Of a DNA stretch of 8,906 nt, positions 1 to 4,827 are shown piece by piece. Source of the DNA: Moraxella lacunata (GTDB lineage: Bacteria > Pseudomonadota > Gammaproteobacteria > Pseudomonadales > Moraxellaceae). Position 1 is the stretch's first letter. Each line of letters opens with the position of its first letter. The stretch covers positions 1 through 8,906 of the forward strand of contig NZ_MXAN01000024.1 of assembly GCF_002027545.1 (NCBI RefSeq), given 5' to 3'. The notes under the pieces are model-generated. The model saw only the letters and a program-made list of their open reading frames with translations. It made no database searches and was not told where the DNA came from. Both the position numbers and the translations under genes were made by a program.

Positions 1-74
1 AATAAACCCTTGTAAGTATTGGGGTTGAAGTTTTTAAAAATCTACAAAAATCAGGGTTTGGAAAGAAGTCTATT

Positions 75-117
75 ATCATTCATTCAAAAAATGTTACAAA
101 TTTTTTGAATGAATGAT
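75..117. terminator. Long hairpin overlapping the end of rep
   Basis: Perfect inverted repeat: arm ATCATTCATTCAAAAAAT (75-92) and its complement at 100-117, with a 7-nt loop. The last codons of rep form the arm read first on the minus strand, and the rep stop codon TAA (94-96) sits in the loop. The stem is AT-rich and carries an A/T run at its inner end, so it may terminate transcription weakly. It could instead be a protein-binding site or an mRNA 3'-end stabiliser. Confidence 0.6.
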
Positions 118-1380
118 GCCAACCAATGTAAAGCAATGGGGCGGTTTTTTGTAAGGCTTCAAACCGTTTTTTCGGTCTTCTTTAAAGCCTGTCAAAAAGA
201 ATGGTATAGTTTGCTTTATCGTCTGTTCTATCTCGTCTAAAATCGCTTCTTGTTCGTCCTGTGGCAAGGCTTCAAACACGGAAAAACACCGCTCACGCTC
301 CGCCCTTTCCTGCCGTTCTCGCTCTTCCGCTTCCTTTTGGGCTTTCAATTCCGCTTCCCTTTCGGCTTTGGCTTGGCGTTTTCGCTCTTCTTCTTCCGCC
401 TTTGCTTTCTGCTCGGCTTCCCAGTTATCAAGCCCCCAACTTTCTAAAAAAGCCTTGTTGTAAATCGCCCCAACGCTCGCCTTTTTGCCGTCCGCCTTTA
501 ACTTGTCTATATAGCCGTTGGCTCGGTCAATAATCGCCTTTATTTGGTCTTCTGAAAATTGCCCTAAATATTCCAGTTGCTTATTGGGTGGTATAGTTAT
601 CAAGGACTTTTCAAAGGCTGGATTTGGTTCAAATGGTGCTATTTCTCGTGCAATATTATCTTTTTTATATTCCATTTCAAAATGCAATCCAACAACATTC
701 CGACCATCTTTTTTTAAAACAACCTTAACAAAAATATCAGATAAATCATTTTCGTTAATATTTTTAAGTGGCGTTGTAATTGTCCATTGTCTTAAAGATT
801 TATAAGTTTTATATTCATCATCTTTCAAACCTATATAATCCCTATATTCTTCAACGGTAAAATATGGCGTACGCCCCACCCCTATATAATCTTTGCAAAG
901 TTTATAAATAATGGCTTCATACTTTCCACCAAAAGAATTAAAAATATCCCAACTCATCAATAGGAACATTTTTTGTGCTTCTAAATCCCCTTTTAAAACA
1001 TCTTCAATAAATGATGGTAATCTAAAAGAAATTTTTGTACTGGTTACTTTCCATTCGGAAATAAAGCCCATTCCGTGTGTTACTGGTTTGTTATCTTTTT
1101 CTAAATAATTGATGATAATCGGCTGTTGGCGTAAGGCTTCAAGGTCTTTTTTGAGTTCTTTTTTTACTGGCTCATAACCCATAAGACTTGAAATGTGAGC
1201 AAGTGATACGCTATAAAATCCCTTTGTGTCCTTTTCTACTCCACTTTCTAACAACTCTTTATAGGTCTTCAAAAGTAAAAACCAGTATTTATATTGGCGT
1301 GCTGAAATACTATGCTGAATGTGTATCAGTTCCTGCGGTGTTCTTGTGAGCGGTGTTTTGCTTGGGTTCTTTGCGGTCAT
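94..1380 (-). CDS. Rep_3-family plasmid replication initiator
   Basis: Predicted theta-replication initiator of the Rep_3 (RepB-like) family, 428 aa from the ATG at 1380. It would bind the iterons just upstream and open the origin. The family resemblance is clearest around residues 151-235: a YEAIIYKLCKDYIGVGRTPY stretch, the following helix (FTVEEYRDYIGL), then NINENDLSDI and GRNVVGLHF, the pattern of the second winged-helix domain. Residues 20-120 would be the first winged helix. Residues about 322-364 are a highly charged E/A/K/R run, probably a long helix or coiled coil, followed by a compact C-terminal part. The frame stays open upstream to a TTG at 1437, but that TTG is the first three bases of the likely -35 box, and the extra codons run through promoter and iteron-like DNA, so the ATG at 1380 is preferred. 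The ribosome-binding site is weak. The gene ends inside a hairpin. Family call is from motif recognition; no search was run. Confidence 0.85.
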   Translation of the reverse strand: MTAKNPSKTPLTRTPQELIHIQHSISARQYKYWFLLLKTYKELLESGVEKDTKGFYSVSLAHISSLMGYEPVKKELKKDLEALRQQPIIINYLEKDNKPVTHGMGFISEWKVTSTKISFRLPSFIEDVLKGDLEAQKMFLLMSWDIFNSFGGKYEAIIYKLCKDYIGVGRTPYFTVEEYRDYIGLKDDEYKTYKSLRQWTITTPLKNINENDLSDIFVKVVLKKDGRNVVGLHFEMEYKKDNIAREIAPFEPNPAFEKSLITIPPNKQLEYLGQFSEDQIKAIIDRANGYIDKLKADGKKASVGAIYNKAFLESWGLDNWEAEQKAKAEEEERKRQAKAEREAELKAQKEAEERERQERAERERCFSVFEALPQDEQEAILDEIEQTIKQTIPFFLTGFKEDRKNGLKPYKKPPHCFTLVGIIHSKNL

Positions 1381-1409
1381 AGCGTTAAAAATCCATAAAA
1401 TACACCCCC

Positions 1410-1437
1410 ATAATATCAAATAAGCATAAGAAGTCAA
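1410..1437 (-). promoter_or_regulatory. rep promoter
   Basis: On the minus strand, TTGACT (1432-1437), a 16-bp spacer, then TATTAT (1410-1415) give a good sigma70-type promoter. Transcription would start near 1403, leaving a leader of about 23 nt before the ATG at 1380. The spacer holds CTTATGCTTAT, and the DNA after the -10 reads GGGGGTGTATTTTATGG; both resemble the iterons. Rep could therefore repress its own promoter. Confidence 0.6.
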
Positions 1438-1444
1438 ATTATTT

Positions 1445-1468
1445 TTTCTATGCTTATAAGCATAGAAA
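1445..1468. promoter_or_regulatory. 24-bp perfect palindrome upstream of rep promoter
   Basis: Perfect self-complementary 24-mer with half-site TTTCTATGCTTA, starting 7 bp upstream of the rep -35 box. The half-site is the core of the iterons at 1507-1552, here in two face-to-face copies. Two inverted iteron cores next to the promoter are typical of an initiator-dimer operator in Rep_3 plasmids. The role is inferred. Confidence 0.65.
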
Positions 1469-1475
1469 GCACAAA

Positions 1476-1552
1476 TTTTTTTTCTACGCCAATCTCGGAC
1501 AAAATAGGGGGGTGTTTTTCTATGCTTATGGGGGGTGTTTTTCTATACCTTT
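1476..1552. repeat. Iteron cluster of the replication origin
   Basis: Two adjacent 23-bp units at 1507-1529 and 1530-1552 share GGGGGGTGTTTTTCTAT; the first continues GCTTAT and the second ACCTTT. A weaker core (TTTTTCTACGCC) lies at 1478-1489. The CTA of the core recurs at 1448, 1484, 1520 and 1543, giving spacings of 36, 36 and 23 bp. Unit length, tandem layout and position next to an initiator gene fit Rep-binding iterons. Few copies are present for a typical array. Confidence 0.7.
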
Positions 1553-1558
1553 AAAAAT

Positions 1559-1567
1559 TTTTCCACA
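1559..1567 (+). promoter_or_regulatory. DnaA box match
   Basis: TTTTCCACA fits the DnaA-box consensus TTWTNCACA exactly and lies 7 bp beyond the last iteron, where DnaA boxes are often found in Rep_3 origins. A single 9-bp match in AT-rich DNA can occur by chance, but the location supports it. Confidence 0.5.
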
Positions 1568-1599
1568 GTCTTTATCATTGATTTTAAAGGAAATTTTGC

Positions 1600-1795
1600 A
1601 AAAAAATTTTGCTCTAAAATATATTAAAATATTACTACTAACTAACTACTTTAAAAAGTAGTTAGTAGGGAAACCAAAAATTCTGAAAATTTTTAAAAAT
1701 TCCCCCAAGCCCCAAGGGGGCTACTAACTACTTTTTTTAATTTTTTTAATTAAAAATCAAAAATCGATTAATTTTTTTGAAAATTTTTGGCAAAA
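1600..1795. other. AT-rich segment of the probable origin, with inverted repeats
   Basis: Very AT-rich stretch that could be the DNA-unwinding element of oriV. It holds three copies of CTACTAACTA: direct at 1635-1644 and 1721-1730, inverted at 1659-1668. The 16-bp word at 1653-1668 pairs perfectly with 1721-1736. ACTAACTACTTT (1641-1652) also pairs with 1655-1666 as a tight hairpin, so the central copy can pair with either neighbour. Between them CCCCC (1702-1706) faces GGGGG (1716-1720). No gene is seen here. Assignment as oriV is inferred from the neighbouring iterons and DnaA box. Confidence 0.5.
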
Positions 1796-1837
1796 AATGG
1801 ATTTTTACAAAACCAAACCACAGATAACAAACAAAAC

Positions 1838-2120
1838 ACGCTCTAAAACGCTCAGAAACCGCCCTATTTTGCGTTTTAAACCCAAAAAGGTACAAAGACA
1901 CCACCCAACAAAAACAAGCCCCTTAAAACGCAAAATAAACGCTATTTTTAAAATTTGGATTTTTTCACTTAGAAACCAAAGGATTTTTTTGATTTTTTTG
2001 AAAAAGTTCCACCCGCCCGATTTTTTTGGCGGTGGATTGGTTCAAGACACGCTCTAAAATGAGCGTAAAGGGGTCTTCTTGGCGTTTTAGGGGCTTGGGT
2101 GGTGGGTAAGTAGCACCCAA
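1838..2120. repeat. Noncoding region rich in ACGC(T/C)CTAAAA repeats and inverted repeats
   Basis: No convincing gene. The motif CGCTCTAAAA or its complement recurs at 1838-1853 (with a second AAAACGC), 1871-1879, 1923-1942, 2049-2066 and 2081-2094. TATTTTGCGTTTTAA (1865-1879) pairs perfectly with 1923-1937. ACGCTC-TAAAAT-GAGCGT (2049-2066) is a small hairpin with the same six-base loop as the terminator at 2123-2150. CCACCCGCC (2009-2017) nearly pairs with GGCGGTGG (2028-2035). TTGGGTG (2095-2101) pairs with CACCCAA (2114-2120). An open frame on the plus strand at 1797-2057 gives a K/R/F/P-rich peptide with no recognisable start signal and was left out. Confidence 0.55.
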
Positions 2121-2122
2121 AC

Positions 2123-2150
2123 AAAAAACGCCCTAAAATGGGCGTTTTTT
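2123..2150. terminator. Bidirectional rho-independent terminator after the toxin gene
   Basis: AAAAAACGCCC (2123-2133), loop TAAAAT, GGGCGTTTTTT (2140-2150): a perfect 11-bp stem with a GC-rich core flanked by A and T runs, so it can work on both strands. On the minus strand it lies about 40 bp after the toxin stop codon and closes the toxin-antitoxin operon before the origin. Confidence 0.8.
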
Positions 2151-2189
2151 GCGTGTTTTTGAAAATTTTACCAGTTTCTTAAAATTTTC

Positions 2190-2522
2190 TTAGTTTTCAT
2201 CTTGGTTTCTGCTTCTCAAAAATTCGGGTTCAAGTTCTCTTGCGTGGCGTATGGTTTCCATCACAATCAAATCTTCTGCTTCATCGTATGAGTACAAAGC
2301 CACATAGCCATATTTTCCCCACTTGATTGTGAGCTGTCGCAGGTTGGGAAGTGTGTCATTTGGTACGGCTCGCCCAATTTTGGGTAGGGTCAAAAGCATA
2401 TCAATTTTATCAAAAATCGCTTGCATTGCTTCGGCTGTTTTGTGAGGTGCGGTTTCGTTCAAAAAGCCTTGTAGCCTTTGAAAATCTTCCGTTATACGTT
2501 GCGTATAGATTATTTGTGGCAT
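2190..2522 (-). CDS. ParE/RelE-superfamily toxin
   Basis: 110-aa toxin of a type II toxin-antitoxin pair. The layout fits the ParE/RelE fold: an N-terminal strand (IIYTQRITEDF), a helical hairpin (about 12-48, ending LLTLPKIGRAV), then strands QLTIKWGKYGYVALYSY and LIVMETIRHARELE; the late I-R-H-A-R is a typical family signature. ParE members poison gyrase and RelE members cut ribosome-bound mRNA; the sequence alone does not tell which, and the lead is on ParE. The start codon overlaps the antitoxin 3' end by 13 nt and has no clear ribosome-binding site, so translation is probably coupled. A terminator follows. Likely role: plasmid maintenance by killing plasmid-free cells. Confidence 0.85.
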   Translation of the reverse strand: MPQIIYTQRITEDFQRLQGFLNETAPHKTAEAMQAIFDKIDMLLTLPKIGRAVPNDTLPNLRQLTIKWGKYGYVALYSYDEAEDLIVMETIRHARELEPEFLRSRNQDEN

Positions 2523-2818
2523 ACTGGTGGCTTATTGTTTGGGTTGGTAGAAAGTGAGTTAATCCACGCTTTCATCTCGTTGTGCGTGGTGTGTAGTCCT
2601 GTTGTTTCGTAGTGTTCGTGTGCTTCCACCGCTTCCGCCACGAATTGAGAAAACATCATTTCCCGAACCCGTTCCTGTATCATTTTTTCTTTTTCGTAGG
2701 GGGTCATCACTTCCAAGATAACACGCCCTTGCCGTGTTATGCTAACTGGTTGTGTCATTGCGACATCGGTTAATTTGCCAAAATTTTGCTTGGCTTCGGT
2801 GGCTGTAAATGTGAGCAT
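2510..2818 (-). CDS. Phd/YefM-family antitoxin
   Basis: 102-aa antitoxin, first gene of the pair. Residues 1-50 match the Phd/YefM DNA-binding and dimerisation domain: TFTATEAKQNFGKLTDVA, then PVSITRQGRVILEVMTPYEKEKM, corresponding to the family pattern S-x-x-E-A-(R/K)-x-x-F-x-x-L followed by the V-x-I-T-(R/K)-x-G strand. Residues 50-102 are the variable toxin-binding tail, rich in charged residues. AGG nine bases before the ATG can serve as ribosome-binding site. The gene overlaps the toxin by 13 nt. It should bind the palindrome over its own promoter (2843-2877), alone or with the toxin, giving autorepression. Antitoxins of this class are normally degraded by host proteases, which frees the toxin. 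Confidence 0.88.
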   Translation of the reverse strand: MLTFTATEAKQNFGKLTDVAMTQPVSITRQGRVILEVMTPYEKEKMIQERVREMMFSQFVAEAVEAHEHYETTGLHTTHNEMKAWINSLSTNPNNKPPVCHK

Positions 2819-2842
2819 TTGAAAAAACCTGTTAAAGTTAAA

Positions 2843-2885
2843 TTATCTATTTTATCTATTATAGACAAAATAGATAAAAAAGCAA
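2843..2885 (-). promoter_or_regulatory. Toxin-antitoxin promoter with 35-bp palindromic operator
   Basis: Minus-strand -35 TTGCTT (2880-2885), 16-bp spacer, -10 TATAAT (2858-2863). The -10 sits at the centre of a palindrome at 2843-2877 in which 16 of 17 base pairs match; the only mismatch is 2854 against 2866. Outer arms are TTATCTATTTT and AAAATAGATAA; the inner core is TCTAT-T-ATAGA. Two nested ATCTAT half-sites per side suit cooperative binding by antitoxin dimers. A repressor here would cover the -10 box. Confidence 0.75.
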
Positions 2886-2892
2886 AAGATTT

Positions 2893-3345
2893 TTAAAAAA
2901 TTCCTAAAAATTTTTTGCGTGGCTTTGGTTCAGATTTTGGGGGTTCAAGGCGTTTTATGCTCTGTGATAGGTCTTTGATGGTTTGCAAAAGTTCAGAAAT
3001 TTGTTGGTCTTTGCGGTCAAGTTGTGTTTTGGCTTCATTTAGGCGTTTTTCTAGGTCTTCATTGCGTTGTTTTTCAAAGTTCAATTTTGTTTCAATGAGT
3101 GAAATTTGAACCGTTCAAAAGGGTTCATTTGGTTCAGTTCAATGGGTGTTTTGAACGGTTCATTGAACTTTTTTGTTTGGGCGTGGACTTCAAAAAACCC
3201 TTGTCATTTCGCTAGGGGAAATTTTTCAATTTTCATTTAATTGAAGCAATCCTTTCTTTATTCGGTCATAAATGGTATTATGGGAAATGTGCCAAAGTTT
3301 TGCCCCTTGTTTTACGCTCATTTCAAGCGGTGCAGAATGGTTCAT
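2893..3345 (-). pseudogene. Plasmid replication DNA-binding protein, one frame with five TGA codons
   Basis: One reading frame from ATG 3345 (or ATG 3321, MSVKQGAKLW) to TAA at 2893-2895, 150 codons. The N-terminus has a helix-turn-helix (VKQGAKLWHISHNTIYDRIKKG). The C-terminus is a coiled coil (about residues 88-135), then a PKPRKKFLGIF tail, the ending of DNA-binding proteins encoded near rep on Moraxellaceae plasmids. The middle is interrupted by TGA at 3226-3228, 3190-3192, 3160-3162, 3139-3141 and 3115-3117. There is no TAA or TAG and no frameshift, and the text between them still reads as the family would (KISPSEMTRVF, SPRPNKKVQ, TEPNEPF). Under the standard code the product is a helix-turn-helix peptide of about 39 aa, with a possible separate coiled-coil peptide from TTG 3084. 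A plausible promoter remains. Most likely a decaying gene; see findings. Confidence 0.7.
3105..3170. repeat. Clustered TGAAC/GTTCA repeats
   Basis: GTTCA occurs at 3113, 3123, 3132, 3137 and 3158, and TGAAC at 3107, 3152 and 3164. TTTGAACCGTTCAAA (3105-3119) is a 15-bp palindrome, and TGAACGGTTCA (3152-3162) is a second near-perfect one. The same word reappears upstream of the gene start as GTTCAGTTCAA (3360-3370). The repeats lie in the linker part of the DNA-binding protein gene and include three of its five TGA codons. They may be protein-binding sites or only a coding repeat. Confidence 0.5.
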
Positions 3346-3371
3346 AAATTTCAAATTAAGTTCAGTTCAAA

Positions 3372-3399
3372 ATTTTATTGAAAAATTGTTATTTTTCAA
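3372..3399 (-). promoter_or_regulatory. Promoter and operator of the DNA-binding protein gene
   Basis: Minus-strand TTGAAA (3394-3399), 16-bp spacer, TAAAAT (3372-3377). The -35 box and spacer form an inverted repeat TTGAAAAAT-TGTT-ATTTTTCAA (plus strand 3378-3399). Such a symmetric site over the promoter would suit autorepression by the helix-turn-helix protein. The promoter lies about 25-50 bp upstream of the ATG at 3345. Confidence 0.45.
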
Positions 3400-3403
3400 G
3401 TAC

Positions 3404-3435
3404 AAAAAATAGCCATATTTATATGGCTATTTTTT
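3404..3435. terminator. Bidirectional terminator after fic
   Basis: AAAAAATAGCCATAT (3404-3418) pairs perfectly with 3421-3435 across a two-base gap, which in practice gives a four-base or larger loop. The stem ends in an A run on one side and a T run on the other. It lies 10 bp after the fic stop codon and separates fic from the DNA-binding protein gene. Confidence 0.75.
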
Positions 3436-3444
3436 AGACATAAA

Positions 3445-4428
3445 TTATAATATTTCTTTAATTCTTTCAAAGAAATAACCGCCTTTTGTTAATCTGTATT
3501 CATTATTATTTGAAGATAATAAGTTAATGTATTTAAACATCATATCTTTAACTTTTTTGGCAACCAGTATTTTAAATCTTTCCTTGTTTACATCTTCCCC
3601 TATCTGTGCTAATTCAAGACTATTATAATATTCTTGTCTGTATCTTTCTTCGCTATCTATAATAGTGATTGGATAGCCATTTTTTAAAAGAATAATATTC
3701 ATAATAAGCCGTGAAGTTCTTCCATTTCCGTCTATAAATGGGTGTATGGTTACCAATCTTTCGTGCATTTCTGCGGATAACTCAACAGGGTGTATAGTAT
3801 TTTTATTTTCTTCATAAAATCTAAAATATTCTTCCATTAGGTCATTTACCAAAAAATGCGGTGGTGGCATGTGCCTACTTCCTGTGATTTCAACATCTTG
3901 CATTCTGTATCTTCCAGCATCTTTTGGTTTGATTGATTTTAAAATTAGTTGATGTATATTTAATAAATCCATTTTTGAAAAATCAGAATTGTTTTCTACC
4001 AATTCTCTAATATAATCAATGGCTTCTTTGTGATTAACTGCTTCAAAATGCTCAATGAGTGTTTTTCCGCTTACAGTTATACCTTTGTTAATAACAAGGT
4101 TGGTTTCATTTTTTGTTAAGGTATTGCCTTCAATTTTATTACTATGGTAAGTATATTCAATATCAAAATAATCATTTAGTATTTCAACTTCATTTTCAGA
4201 CAATGGACGAAAACTATCAAGGCATTTTTTTAAATCGTCAAGTTGAGAGTAAAGTTCTCGTAAGTCATTGGTTTCTTTCCAAATAAGAGATAAATCAAGG
4301 TTTCTAGCATTATTTTTTTCAAAATTTTCCATAAGTTTTTTGTTAAAAAGAGAGCGAAGTTCAAGGGTTCTTTCAGTTGAAATACTTACTTGATTGGTTG
4401 AATTTTCTGACATTTTTGGCGTTTCCAT
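3445..4428 (-). CDS. Fic-domain adenylyltransferase, class II (self-inhibited)
   Basis: 327 aa from the ATG at 4428; ATG 4413 (MSENSTNQ) is an equally possible start, and the frame also extends to a TTG at 4437. The canonical Fic motif HPFIDGNGRTSR lies at residues 229-240: His is the catalytic base, Asp-Gly-Asn-Gly-Arg binds Mg-ATP phosphates. The inhibitory helix motif (S/T)xxxE(G/N) is present upstream as SNKIEG (96-101), whose Glu blocks the ATP gamma-phosphate in class II Fic enzymes, so this protein carries its own inhibitor and needs no separate antitoxin. HMPPPHFL (186-193) is the flap that positions the target. The known reaction is AMP transfer to Tyr/Thr/Ser of target proteins, acting in the cytosol; the target is unknown. 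No signal peptide. It stands alone between two terminators. It may be a host-interaction or stability cargo gene. Confidence 0.9.
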   Translation of the reverse strand: METPKMSENSTNQVSISTERTLELRSLFNKKLMENFEKNNARNLDLSLIWKETNDLRELYSQLDDLKKCLDSFRPLSENEVEILNDYFDIEYTYHSNKIEGNTLTKNETNLVINKGITVSGKTLIEHFEAVNHKEAIDYIRELVENNSDFSKMDLLNIHQLILKSIKPKDAGRYRMQDVEITGSRHMPPPHFLVNDLMEEYFRFYEENKNTIHPVELSAEMHERLVTIHPFIDGNGRTSRLIMNIILLKNGYPITIIDSEERYRQEYYNSLELAQIGEDVNKERFKILVAKKVKDMMFKYINLLSSNNNEYRLTKGGYFFERIKEIL

Positions 4429-4455
4429 AAAGTGCAATGATTAAAAACTCTATAT

Positions 4456-4483
4456 ATAATAATTACTTATCTTTAAAAGTCAA
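4456..4483 (-). promoter_or_regulatory. fic promoter
   Basis: Minus-strand TTGACT (4478-4483), 16-bp spacer, TATTAT (4456-4461), the same box words and spacing as the rep promoter. Transcription would start near 4449, about 21 nt before the ATG at 4428 and about 36 nt before the one at 4413. TTATATA follows directly and could shift the -10 slightly. Confidence 0.55.
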
Positions 4484-4495
4484 GCTTGTTTAAGG

Positions 4496-4524
4496 TTGAA
4501 AAGTAAACAATTTTTAGGTAAAAT
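4496..4524 (+). promoter_or_regulatory. Possible plus-strand promoter
   Basis: TTGAAA (4496-4501), 17-bp spacer, TAAAAT (4519-4524). It points at the possible 29-codon ORF at 4573 but reads straight into the hairpin at 4520-4556. AT-rich DNA gives such matches easily. Confidence 0.3.
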
Positions 4525-4556
4525 AAAAGTGCTACAACATCTAGCACTTTTATTTT
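4520..4556. terminator. Strong bidirectional terminator
   Basis: AAAATAAAAGTGCTA (4520-4534), loop CAACATC, TAGCACTTTTATTTT (4542-4556): a perfect 15-bp stem flanked by A- and T-rich tracts. On the minus strand it ends transcription from the mobilization block before fic; on the plus strand it is followed by further T residues. Confidence 0.75.
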
Positions 4557-4572
4557 TTAACCACTTTATAGT

Positions 4573-4662
4573 ATGTGGGAAAGTTATGATGATGACCTAC
4601 GAGTTATCGGACATTGGTTTAAGGTTTTTGCTGTAATATTTGCAGTTATTTTTGCGTGCTGA
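4573..4662 (+). CDS. Possible 29-aa membrane peptide
   Basis: Short open frame starting MWESYDDDLRVIGHW and ending in a hydrophobic FAVIFAVIFAC tail. It is acidic at the N-terminus with a single probable membrane segment at residues 16-29. It is the only plus-strand candidate. No Shine-Dalgarno sequence is visible. A promoter match and a hairpin lie upstream. Small single-pass peptides of this shape include type I toxins, but nothing here proves translation, and it could be a leftover fragment of a longer gene. Confidence 0.25.
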   Translation: MWESYDDDLRVIGHWFKVFAVIFAVIFAC

Positions 4663-4827
4663 GTGTACCAAATTTACTGCTGGTATCAAGCATTCCTTAA
4701 CTGGTTGCCTTTCTAGTAGGTTGCCATTCCCTTGCCGCTTGCGGTAGGGTGGATAAAGTGTAAAATGCTAGTTTGTTGATAGCAAAATAACTTTATATCA
4801 TTGATTTTATTAAAAAATTTTATTTTG
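4663..4827. other. Spacer with direct repeats and GC-rich hairpin
   Basis: No gene seen. GGTTGCC occurs at 4703-4709 and 4719-4725, and TTGCC again at 4732-4736. CCCT-TG-CCGC-TT-GCGG-T-AGGG (4729-4749) forms the most GC-rich hairpin in the vicinity. TGCTA (4766-4770) pairs with TAGCA (4780-4784). This lies directly downstream of the mobilization block, a common place for an origin of transfer, but no known nic sequence was recognised. Confidence 0.35.

Noticed and set aside
250..1108. Several plus-strand open frames within rep
   Set aside because: They are the complement of the charged and AT-rich rep coding sequence and have no protein-like features.
1381..1437. Extension of Rep to a TTG start at 1437 (447 aa)
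   Set aside because: The TTG is part of the -35 TTGACT, and the added codons run through the promoter and iteron-like DNA; the ATG at 1380 lies just after the expected transcription start.
1797..2057. Plus-strand open frame of 86 codons
   Set aside because: No ribosome-binding site, simple K/R/F/P composition, and it overlaps a field of inverted repeats.
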